Source of the DNA: Chloroflexaceae bacterium
GTDB taxonomy: Bacteria > Chloroflexota > Chloroflexia > Chloroflexales > Chloroflexaceae
Length of the DNA stretch: 32,179 nucleotides
NCBI GenBank assembly: GCA_012034075.1
Contig: JAAURD010000031.1
Coordinates: 1-32,179 of the forward strand
Reading direction: 5' to 3'
Shown here: one piece after another, positions 25,050 through 32,179 of the stretch
Numbering within the stretch: position 1 is the first letter of the stretch
How the letters are laid out: every line of letters begins with the position of its first letter
Notes under the pieces: generated by a model
Told to the model about the DNA's origin: nothing
What the model saw: only the letters and a program-made list of their open reading frames with translations
The model's database searches: none
Program-made: the position numbers and the translations under genes

Positions 25050-26027
25050 TTATGACGTTGTCACCGGTTCAGCCGGGCCGGGCTTTTGCAAGATAAAGGT
25101 AATGCGCTGTAAGACGATTTCCTCGAAGAACGGAAGATACGCCAGAGGATAGAAAAAGAGTGCAATCAGTTGATAGATCAGCTTTTTCGAGGCGTTGCGG
25201 CCAACACTGCCGATGGGCTTGCGACTATGCAACATGATCTCCCAGTTTTGACTCCTGATGATATGACGAAATCGAGCTAGCGTTGTTCCATTGATGGTAT
25301 GCCCGCGTTCCCAGGGCTGCAAAACGGGCTGCTCGCGGCGATACCAGGCGGCTTCGGCGCCACGGTCGTTGATGATATCGCAATAGGCCTGAATCAGAAT
25401 CTCACCGGGGAAGACATAATGGATTGCCGGCATATCTGTTACCAGCCCCAGGTGGTGCTCAAGTGGGTGGAAGAAGTTGGGAAAGACGACCATGAGGCGA
25501 CCACCGGGCTTGAGCACACGATAACATTCACGCAACACCTGCTCGACATTCTGGACGTGCTCAAAGGTATCTTGGGTGAGAATGGCATCGAAGGAGTTGC
25601 TGGCAAAGGGCAGATACTCGCCCACGGAGCAGAGAAAATCTGCGTTGATGCCTCGTGCCGCAGTAAAGAGACCGGCCGAAGCAACAAACTCCTGCCCAAT
25701 ATCGATACCCACTAGGCGTTCGGGCTGATAGCGCTCGACCCAGGCACTGGAACGACCGCCGGCTGAGCAGCCAATCTCCAGAATGGTTTTGCCCTGCAAC
25801 CAGGGGGTCAGCCTGGTGCCAAAGTAGTGGTCCCAGGCATAGCCATATTCGTCACGGTAAGCGGTTTCGGCAAACTGCCGCATAATGGCCTGCCGTTCGG
25901 CCGGGCTGCCCTGCTGAAAGATATCGTGGTGAAACATTTCACCCAGCAGGCTGATCTCCTGCTCCGGTGAGGGCGGAATGACTTCGACCCGTTGCATCAA
26001 CCAGCGAGCGAGTTGTACCGTGTTCAT
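25050..26027 (-). CDS. SAM-dependent methyltransferase (class I)
   Basis: The 325-residue protein has the SAM-binding motif I ILEIGCSAGGRS, then VGIDIGQEF, FDAILTQDTFEHVQN (motif II region) and LKPGGRLMVVFPN. A C-terminal part with hydrophobic patches (LIALFFYPLAYLPFF) could touch the membrane. The substrate is unknown, but the position between two polysaccharide genes suggests methylation of a sugar or lipid-linked intermediate. The ATG at 26027 has GGAGA 8 bases upstream. The preceding glycosyltransferase gene is 14 bases away. Confidence 0.85.
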   Translation of the reverse strand: MNTVQLARWLMQRVEVIPPSPEQEISLLGEMFHHDIFQQGSPAERQAIMRQFAETAYRDEYGYAWDHYFGTRLTPWLQGKTILEIGCSAGGRSSAWVERYQPERLVGIDIGQEFVASAGLFTAARGINADFLCSVGEYLPFASNSFDAILTQDTFEHVQNVEQVLRECYRVLKPGGRLMVVFPNFFHPLEHHLGLVTDMPAIHYVFPGEILIQAYCDIINDRGAEAAWYRREQPVLQPWERGHTINGTTLARFRHIIRSQNWEIMLHSRKPIGSVGRNASKKLIYQLIALFFYPLAYLPFFEEIVLQRITFILQKPGPAEPVTTS

Positions 26028-26041
26028 GGGGCTTCTCCAGT

Positions 26042-27256
26042 TCAGGTCGTGTGACCCGTGATTTTGTCATAGGCTTCGATCAAGCAGTGTTCCTGGTGCT
26101 GCCAGGCCAGCTGGGTTTGAATGCGTTCTTTGCCAATGCGGGCCATCTGCGCACGCCGTTCGGGGTCATCCATAAGCAGAGCAATGTTGCGAGCAAAGTC
26201 GAGTTCATCATTGGCACGCGCATAGATCGCCGCATCTTGCGCCGTAAACCGGTGCTCAGTGAGATCAAACGCCACAATTGGTTTGCCCAGCGCCATAAAT
26301 TCGGCCATCTTGATCATGGTCGAGCGATCGGTGAACGGGTTCGACGGATCAGGATCGACACAGATGTCGGCAGTAGAAAGGTAACTCATCAATTCAGCAT
26401 CCGAAACAAAGCCCGGAAACCAAACATAGTCATCCAGACCAAGCTCGGTCTTCAGCTCTTGCAGTTCGGGCCAGGCATCACCCTGACCGACCAGCACGCA
26501 GTAGAAGTCGGTCCGACCAACATCATCGATGAGATGTTTGATCGCTCGCAACAGATAATCAACCCCATCGTGATAGCCCATCTCGCCCACATAGCCAATG
26601 ATGATAGGCGCTTTCTGGCGCAGTGCCGGATCGGGGTCGGCGGTGCGCACACGGTTGAGATCAGGCCCGTTGCGCACAATGGTAACGCGTGATTCGGGTA
26701 CACCACCACGCTGAGTGGCAATCGCTTTGTACGACTGGTTGGTAGCGATGACATGATCGGACAGGCGAAAGGTGAGCTGTTCGAGCAACAGCAGGGCCTG
26801 ATAGACCATCTTGTTGCCTTCACCACGAAAGCGAGCATAATACATTTCGGGTGAGAGGTCGTGGTGATCGAAGACAAAGCGCTTGCCCAGCGGTTTGTAG
26901 CCGGCGGCGAGCAAAACAAAGGTATCCGGTGGGTTGTGCGCATGGATGATATCAAAATCATCGTAGAAGAACAGGAAGAGCGACAGCAAACATGCAGCGA
27001 CCAGCGAATAGCCATACTCCCAGAGATAGCCGATCAGTCCCTCGCCTTCGGGTGGGCGGGGATAGCGGTAGACTCGTACCCCGTTGATGATATCGCGCCA
27101 GGGTTGCTTGGGCCCTGCCGGAGCAATCACGGTGACACGATAGCCGGCCCCCACCAGCACGTTGGCCTCACGGCGAACGCGACCATCCTGGGGGTAGGGG
27201 TTGTTTTCAAGCAGCATCAAAACACGCTTGCCTACGGGTGCTTGCATAGAGCGCAT
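26042..27256 (-). CDS. GT4-family glycosyltransferase (GT-B fold)
   Basis: The 404-residue protein has an N-terminal Rossmann lobe (KRVLMLLENNPYPQDGRVRREA, then HAHNPPDTFVLLAA) and a C-terminal nucleotide-sugar lobe (IIGYVGEMGYHDGVDYLLRA, VLVGQGDAWPELQ, MIKMAEFMALGKPIVAFDL). These are the signatures of retaining GT4 enzymes, which move a sugar from a nucleotide donor to a lipid-linked or growing chain. No signal peptide is visible. AGGAG lies 8 bases before the ATG at 27256. Donor and acceptor are not readable, but GDP-sugars are likely given the AlgD-like gene upstream. Confidence 0.9.
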   Translation of the reverse strand: MRSMQAPVGKRVLMLLENNPYPQDGRVRREANVLVGAGYRVTVIAPAGPKQPWRDIINGVRVYRYPRPPEGEGLIGYLWEYGYSLVAACLLSLFLFFYDDFDIIHAHNPPDTFVLLAAGYKPLGKRFVFDHHDLSPEMYYARFRGEGNKMVYQALLLLEQLTFRLSDHVIATNQSYKAIATQRGGVPESRVTIVRNGPDLNRVRTADPDPALRQKAPIIIGYVGEMGYHDGVDYLLRAIKHLIDDVGRTDFYCVLVGQGDAWPELQELKTELGLDDYVWFPGFVSDAELMSYLSTADICVDPDPSNPFTDRSTMIKMAEFMALGKPIVAFDLTEHRFTAQDAAIYARANDELDFARNIALLMDDPERRAQMARIGKERIQTQLAWQHQEHCLIEAYDKITGHTT

Positions 27257-27383
27257 GCATGGGTCTCCTCTCGATCACTCCAATGTTGCTGTCGGTCGTT
27301 TCACTCACACGGTCTCGGTGCTGGTGTAGCACGCGCTACCACTCCAGATGTTGGTCATCGGACGGTCAGCGACAATCCCAGCG

Positions 27384-28700
27384 TTACCAGCAAATGCCCT
27401 GGTAAATGCCATTCTGCTCGGTGCTCTGTTTGGCAATGCCCACCAGATCGATGAGTATTTGATCACCATGCATCATACGCGGGACTTGGCTAAAGATCGT
27501 ACTGCCATTGGCAATCACCAACACTTCGCCATGCTCAACGACGGCCTCAACAGAGGACAGCATAAGCGAGGCGATATGCGGGATCTCACGTTCGAGAAAG
27601 GAGCGGTTAGCGCCAATGAGATTGTCAGGGCGCACATTTTCATCGTAGATGCGAACGTCATAGCCACGACCCACCAGCGTTTCGATCAAGGTGACCATTG
27701 GGCTTTCGCGCACATCATCGGTGCCCGCTTTGAAGCTGAGACCCAGGATGCCGACCTTTTTGCGGCCGGCCCGTTCAATCATCGCGATACCATAGTGTAC
27801 ATGACGCTGGTTGCTGGGCAGAATAGAGCTGAGCATCGGTGCATCAATATCGCGCTCTTTGGCACGGTAGAGCAACGCACGCAAATCTTTGGGCAGGCAC
27901 GAGCCGCCAAAGGCAAACCCAGGACGGAGGTAGTACGGGGACAGGTTGAGTCGGCGATCCTGACAGAAAATGCGCATGACTTCCTGTCCATCGATGTTAT
28001 GGGCTTTACAAATGGTACCGATTTCATTGGCGAAGACGACTTTCAAGGCATGGAAGGCATTATCGGCATACTTAACCATCTCGGCGGTAGGAATATCGGT
28101 GCGCACAAGTGGCGCCTCAATGCCGTTGTACAGTTGCTGCACCAGATCACCAGAACGCTGATCGATAGCGCCAATGATAATATGGCTCGGGCTGTAATAG
28201 TCGGCAATCGCGCTCCCTTCGCGCAGAAATTCGGGGTTCATGCTCACCCCAAAGTCGGTGCCAGCCAGTTTATGCGACACTTCTTCGAGCACGGGCACGA
28301 GTTGCTCTTGCACTGTACTGGGCAGCACGGTGCTGCGCACTACGACGACGTGATAGTCGTTTTTGACAGCCAACGCTTTGCCGATTTCGCGGCAGACATT
28401 TTGCAGATAGGTGATTTTGAGGCTGCCATTTTCGTTGCTCGGTGTCCCGACACAGATAATACTGATATCGCTGTCGTGGACGGCGACTTCACTATCGGTG
28501 GTGGCTCGCAAACGTTCCACGCGCACGCCTTCGGCAATCATCTCGTCGAGACCAGGCTCGATAATCGGTGAACGGCCAGAGGCAATATATTCAACTTTCA
28601 GTGGGTTAATATCCACACCAATGACAGTATGTCCTTCACGGGCCAGGCAGGCTGCAGAGACACAACCGACATAGCCAAGACCGAAAATACTCACTTTCAT
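27384..28700 (-). CDS. algD: GDP-mannose 6-dehydrogenase (AlgD-like)
   Basis: The 438-residue protein has an N-terminal NAD Rossmann motif (MKVSIFGLGYVGCVSAACLA), a central domain and a C-terminal NAD/sugar domain (KKVGILGLSFKAGTDDVRESP). The catalytic loop FAFGGSCLPKDLRAL has Cys268 and the active-site Lys is Lys210, the same numbers as in Pseudomonas aeruginosa AlgD. These match GDP-mannose dehydrogenases better than UDP-glucose dehydrogenases. It makes GDP-mannuronate by a double oxidation with 2 NAD+. AGAGAGGA lies before the ATG. The guanylyltransferase-like enzyme at 11.7 kb could supply its substrate. Confidence 0.9.
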   Translation of the reverse strand: MKVSIFGLGYVGCVSAACLAREGHTVIGVDINPLKVEYIASGRSPIIEPGLDEMIAEGVRVERLRATTDSEVAVHDSDISIICVGTPSNENGSLKITYLQNVCREIGKALAVKNDYHVVVVRSTVLPSTVQEQLVPVLEEVSHKLAGTDFGVSMNPEFLREGSAIADYYSPSHIIIGAIDQRSGDLVQQLYNGIEAPLVRTDIPTAEMVKYADNAFHALKVVFANEIGTICKAHNIDGQEVMRIFCQDRRLNLSPYYLRPGFAFGGSCLPKDLRALLYRAKERDIDAPMLSSILPSNQRHVHYGIAMIERAGRKKVGILGLSFKAGTDDVRESPMVTLIETLVGRGYDVRIYDENVRPDNLIGANRSFLEREIPHIASLMLSSVEAVVEHGEVLVIANGSTIFSQVPRMMHGDQILIDLVGIAKQSTEQNGIYQGICW

Positions 28701-28790
28701 CTGATATCCTCTCTTTTCCTATCTAATAGGCACTGTTTATCCTAATAGCGTGATGCTGGTATTGCCAGGTGATGGTGCAACCGACCGTTT

Positions 28791-30707
28791 TTACACAGTT
28801 GGACGCACTACGCGGGCTTGCTGATCAATAAACTGGCGGTGCCAGAGTTCGACATTGAGCAATGCCCAGATCAGGGCACCGTGATCGGCGAAACCGGTGT
28901 CGTGCTCATTGAGCAGGTTTTCAACATAGTCTGCCTCAAACAGGCCACGTTGACGAATGGTAGCGGGCGATAAGGTATCGCGCACGTACGCCCGAATTTC
29001 CTCATCCTGACGCAACCAGACCGGTATGGGGATGGGGAATCCCTTCTTTTTGCGGTCGATAATGGTATCGGGAAGCAGGGAACGAGCGACCTTTTTGAGT
29101 AAATATTTGCGGGTAAGACCCTGGAGTTTGAGATTGGGCGGCAACGATGCGGCAAACTCAACCAGTTTGTGATCGAGCAACGGCACCCGCGCTTCAAGCG
29201 AATTGGCCATGCTGGTTTTGTCGCCACGGGCAAGCAGGTCATCCGGCAGCCAGAGCTTCGTATCCACATAGAGCATGCGGTTCAACACGTGGGTTGCATC
29301 GGTACGGGTCAGGTGTTCGGCAAACACGCGCCGTGCCGAATGGCCTGGCAATGATTGTTTGAATGTGTCCGAAAGCAGCGCCGCTTTCATATCGCTGTTG
29401 AACAGGGGAAACCAGTTGAGCAAACGGGTGACTTCATCGGTGTGGCACAGCGCATAGAGCGCAATTTTGGGCCGACGCAGACCAGGCAGCCGGTTGGTCA
29501 GAGACATGGCAAGGCCGCGCATTGAGAGCGGAATGTGCCGGAAGATCGGCGAGAACTGCTCGCCTGAGTAGCGCGCGTAACCAGCAAAAAGCTCATCGCC
29601 GCCTTCACCGGTGAGCACCATTTTGACATGGCGGGCGGCTAATTCGGCAACCATGTAGTTTGCCAGCGAGGCTTCATCGGCAATCGGCTGATCCAGGTGC
29701 CAGACCACTTTTTCGGATAGATTGATAAACTCACGTGGGCCAATAAAAATATCATAGTGATCGGTCTGATACTGCTTGGCAACCATATGGGCATAGGGCA
29801 ATTCACTCCACGCATCGGCGCCGGGGCCTTCAAACCCCACAGAGAAGGTTTTAACCGGTTCATTCAAGAACTGGCTCATCAGCGCAACAATCGTGCTTGA
29901 ATCAACCCCACCACTGAGAAAGGCACCAAACGGCACATCGCTGACCAGGTGCATCCGCACGCATTCGTGCAGCAGTTCATCGAGCTGTTCGGTATATTCG
30001 GCTTCGCTCAATACGCCATGCTGGCTCCGCGCAAAGGACAGGTCCCAATACTGGTTGAGCGTGATACCGTGACCATCACAGGCCAACGTATAGCCTGGTG
30101 GCAACGCAACGATACCGGCAAACATCGTCTGGGGTGCGGGTACATATTTGAGCGAGAGAAAGGTACTGAGACCGTCCAGGTCCAGGCGGGCATGGACCTG
30201 CGGATGTTGCAGCATCGCCTTGATTTCGGAGCCAAAGACCAGACCATCGGCGGTACAGGTGTAGTAGAGCGGTTTGATGCCCAGCCGATCCCGCGCGATA
30301 AACAGCCGGCGGCGGCGTGCATCCCAGATAGCAAAGCCAAACATGCCGCGCAACTGATGCACGCAATCATCACCCATAACTTCGTACAGACGTAAAATCG
30401 CCTCGGTATCGGAGGCCGTGTGAAAGATAGCCCCCTGGCGTTGGAGTTCTTCACGTATTTCACGGTAGTTGTAGATTTCGCCATTAAACACCACCGCGAT
30501 AGTCTTATCGTGGCTATACATGGGCTGATGCCCACCGGCCAGGTCGATAATGCTCAGGCGGCGCATGCCGATGGCAAGGTCGTGATCGAAATGCTCGCCC
30601 TGGTCATCGGGGCCGCGATGAAAGATGGCATGCAGCATATCCAACAAGATGTCCGGATCGGCCGGTTTGTTGTGAAGATAGTTGTAAAATCCGCAAATAC
30701 CACACAT
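28791..30707 (-). CDS. asnB: Asparagine synthetase (glutamine-hydrolysing)-like amidotransferase
   Basis: The 638-residue protein has an N-terminal glutaminase domain starting with Cys2 (MCGICGFYNYL, then HRGPDDQG and VVFNGEIYNYREIR) and a C-terminal ATP-PPase domain (FGAFLSGGVDSSTIVALM, LTGEGGDELFAGYARY, NSLEARVPLLDHKLVE). The start is the ATG at 30707 behind GAGAGG, so Cys2 becomes the nucleophile; the TTG at 30713 would not leave it second. The family makes asparagine or amidates other carboxylates. Inside a polysaccharide locus with an AlgD-like enzyme, amidation of a uronic acid is a possible role, as proposed for WbpS-type proteins of O-antigen loci. Confidence 0.9.
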   Translation of the reverse strand: MCGICGFYNYLHNKPADPDILLDMLHAIFHRGPDDQGEHFDHDLAIGMRRLSIIDLAGGHQPMYSHDKTIAVVFNGEIYNYREIREELQRQGAIFHTASDTEAILRLYEVMGDDCVHQLRGMFGFAIWDARRRRLFIARDRLGIKPLYYTCTADGLVFGSEIKAMLQHPQVHARLDLDGLSTFLSLKYVPAPQTMFAGIVALPPGYTLACDGHGITLNQYWDLSFARSQHGVLSEAEYTEQLDELLHECVRMHLVSDVPFGAFLSGGVDSSTIVALMSQFLNEPVKTFSVGFEGPGADAWSELPYAHMVAKQYQTDHYDIFIGPREFINLSEKVVWHLDQPIADEASLANYMVAELAARHVKMVLTGEGGDELFAGYARYSGEQFSPIFRHIPLSMRGLAMSLTNRLPGLRRPKIALYALCHTDEVTRLLNWFPLFNSDMKAALLSDTFKQSLPGHSARRVFAEHLTRTDATHVLNRMLYVDTKLWLPDDLLARGDKTSMANSLEARVPLLDHKLVEFAASLPPNLKLQGLTRKYLLKKVARSLLPDTIIDRKKKGFPIPIPVWLRQDEEIRAYVRDTLSPATIRQRGLFEADYVENLLNEHDTGFADHGALIWALLNVELWHRQFIDQQARVVRPTV

Positions 30708-30755
30708 AAGCAACCTCTCTTTATCTGCTCTGTTCGTCTACCGTCAGGCGATCTA

Positions 30756-31957
30756 TCATTGCTGATAGGACGCAGTGGTCGGGCTTGATTCCATCATCGG
30801 CGGAGTGCTGGTTTCGCTTTCCAAGTCGCCAGCGAGGCGCTGCATAATTGCAACGGTCTTGCGTGCATTGGCAGCAGGAAAGTAGTGCTCAGCGATGACC
30901 CGGTTCTGCTGTGCGAGACGTTGGCGCAACTCGCGCGATTCATAGACCTGCCGAATAGCTTGAGCCAGACCATCAACGTCATTTTCAGCCACAATGATTT
31001 CTTTGACAATACGTGGTATCTCCACATGGCGTGAGGTGATGACCGGCTTGCCCATCGCCATCGCCTCCATAATCACCACAGGGAAGCCCTCCGCTACCCC
31101 CGCGCTATCCGTGCGACAGGGCAGGCAAAAGACATCACAGGCACGGTACATGGCTTTGAGCGCATTACCACTCTGTTTGCCAAAAAAGGCCACGCGTGAT
31201 TCAATGCCAAGCTGTTTGGCGAGGCCACGAACATCAACCGCGGTAGTTTCGGTGCCTTCACCACCAACCACCCAGACTTCAATATCCTCTTGATCCAGTT
31301 GCTTGATCGCCCGAAAGAGAATATCGTGCCCCTTGCGTTCCACAAAAAAGCTGACAATCAGAATAGTGAATTTGGCTTCCGGACGATAATCCGCAATATC
31401 AAGGCCACAGCGCACCACCTCAACACGAGCCGGGTCAATCGCAAAGTGGTCGCGCAGATACTCGCGGTTGTAATCGGTGACGGTGATAATCTGATCGCAG
31501 GCATTGAGCGCATGCAAAAAGAGGCGCGGGTTCGGGTTATCGTACAGCTCATAGGCATGAATCGTCACCACCAGCGGTTTCTCGACAATGCGTTTGCAAA
31601 AGTAGCCCACAAAGAGCTTATGATCGCCAAAAGTCGCATAGATTACATCAACATCAAGCATATGGCGAGCAAGTGACCAGGCGATCATATAATCAATCAG
31701 TGCGCGAAATCGAATCGCTTCGCGCAGCAGTTGGAGATACCTGACCGGTGACTGAAAAAGAAGATGGGTTGCAGCAACAGCACCAGCAGGGGGTGCCAGC
31801 GGTAGAGTTGCCATTCGGGGCGGGGATTGTAGAGGCCGGGGTTGAATTTGGTGGGGAAGAGACTCACCGACAGACCCTGTGCGGTGAAGAAGGTCAGTTC
31901 ACGGTAGATAAATTGTTCCAATCCTTTTTTCATGGTCGCAATCACACCAATGCGCAT
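30756..31957 (-). CDS. GT4-family glycosyltransferase, apparent frameshift
   Basis: The protein begins MRIGVIATMKKGLEQFIYRE at 31957, 8 bases after GGAG, and runs to about LLQPIFFF. It then continues in another frame as QSPVRYLQLLREAIRF at 31755-31759. Adding one A to that five-A run (plus strand) gives one frame of about 400 residues. The second lobe has VVTIHAYELYDNP, ILIVSFFVERKGHDILFRAI, and the nucleotide-sugar motif EGFPVVIMEAMAMGKPVITS. This is a retaining GT-B enzyme. It is the first gene of the leftward cluster, 48 bases before the amidotransferase gene. The frameshift is likely a homopolymer error. Confidence 0.87.
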
Positions 31958-31997
31958 GGTTTTGGCTCCATCTAGGTATTCAATGCTGGTGCAAGCC

Positions 31998-32016
31998 TTG
32001 AGAGACAGACTCTCAA
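31998..32016 (-). promoter_or_regulatory. Hairpin in the leader of the first exopolysaccharide gene
   Basis: TTGAGAG (31998-32004) and CTCTCAA (32010-32016) form a perfect 7-base stem with a 5-base loop, 41 bases before the start codon at 31957. No convincing promoter was found between it and the REP-like repeat. Confidence 0.4.
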
Positions 32017-32038
32017 CGGATGATACGCAAATGGCGTT

Positions 32039-32172
32039 CATCGATATAATACGTAGGTGCGGCTTGTAGCCGCACAGCGGTCGGCACGACCGCACGCTGT
32101 CCGGACGCACGCCAAGCACGCACGTATCAGACGCAGGTACGACGCCAGTCTGCATCGATATAATACGTAGGT
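32039..32172. repeat. Direct repeat flanking the REP-like element
   Basis: CATCGATATAATACGTAGGT occurs at 32039-32058 and exactly again at 32153-32172, each leading into the start of a repeat (GTGCGGCTT after copy one, GTACGACTA after copy two). Each carries a perfect TATAAT. The window ends inside the second, so this is probably the edge of a longer repeat array. Confidence 0.65.
32051..32096. repeat. REP-like dispersed repeat, copy 2 (opposite orientation)
   Basis: The hairpins are GTGCGGC / GCCGCAC (32057-32063 and 32069-32075) and GCGGTCG / CGACCGC (32077-32083 and 32087-32093). It is the complement of the repeat at 20267-20312 with about 3 differences in 46. It lies just upstream of the exopolysaccharide cluster. 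Confidence 0.75.
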
Positions 32173-32179
32173 ACGACTA

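Noticed and set aside
27348-28571. Rightward open frame of 407 codons
   Set aside because: It is antisense to the AlgD-like gene and has no motif or ribosome site.
1-32179. tRNA or rRNA genes, transposase or phage genes
   Set aside because: No T-arm consensus with acceptor pairing, rRNA landmark or mobile-element protein motif was recognised by reading both strands; a dedicated search was not possible.

Overview
The window is about 52% GC (estimated by eye) and looks like a chromosomal segment of a Chloroflexota bacterium, probably class Chloroflexia. The evidence is indirect: Hanks-type kinase-like proteins with the HPNLP motif, a secreted amidase with tandem WFER...HPE repeats, FemAB and EPS genes, and many extended -10 promoters. 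No rRNA, tRNA, CRISPR array, transposase or phage gene was seen, and the gene content is mostly housekeeping and envelope functions.

Layout. 1-2.5 kb: a leftward ferritin with an FAD/NAD(P) disulfide-type oxidoreductase (cut by the left edge), divergent from a cytoplasmic PhnD-like binding protein; the two promoters face each other inside a compact operator region. 2.8-7.4 kb: a secreted S9 peptidase convergent with a secreted zinc amidase, both with structured mRNA leaders. 7.8-10.6 kb: a receiver protein lacking its phosphoacceptor Asp, followed by a protein kinase homologue that has lost all its catalytic motifs and is fused to a right-handed beta-helix. 10.7-13.4 kb: a GDP-6-deoxymannose reductase-like SDR, a mannose-1-phosphate guanylyltransferase-like enzyme and a polytopic membrane protein. 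13.6-16.7 kb: a MoaB/Mog protein, a V4R-domain protein, a structured non-coding stretch, and an ECF sigma factor with a membrane partner. 17.1-21 kb: GNAT and DinB-like genes (leftward), then an Hsp70-type ATPase, GmhA and a PspC protein (rightward). 21.1-32 kb: a leftward cluster of seven genes: glycosyltransferase, asparagine-synthase-like amidotransferase, AlgD-like GDP-mannose dehydrogenase, glycosyltransferase, methyltransferase, heparinase II/III lipoprotein and FemAB-like transferase. This looks like an exopolysaccharide locus built on GDP-mannuronate, and the rightward GDP-mannose genes at 10.7-12.8 kb could supply its precursor.

Sequence quality. Five genes that are otherwise well conserved are broken by apparent single-base indels, mostly in short homopolymers (near 730, 9441-9444, 9475, 13112-13117, 13168, 18670 and 31755-31759). 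The number and type suggest sequencing or assembly error rather than pseudogenes, so these are annotated as single genes with the break noted.

Most unusual content: the adjacent phospho-dead receiver and pseudokinase/beta-helix protein; the AsnB-AlgD-heparinase-FemAB locus, which could make an amidated uronic acid polymer; the ferritin/PhnD operator in which both -35 boxes sit in copies of one direct repeat; the long perfect hairpins in the peptidase and amidase leaders; and a nested hairpin region at 14.9-15.06 kb.
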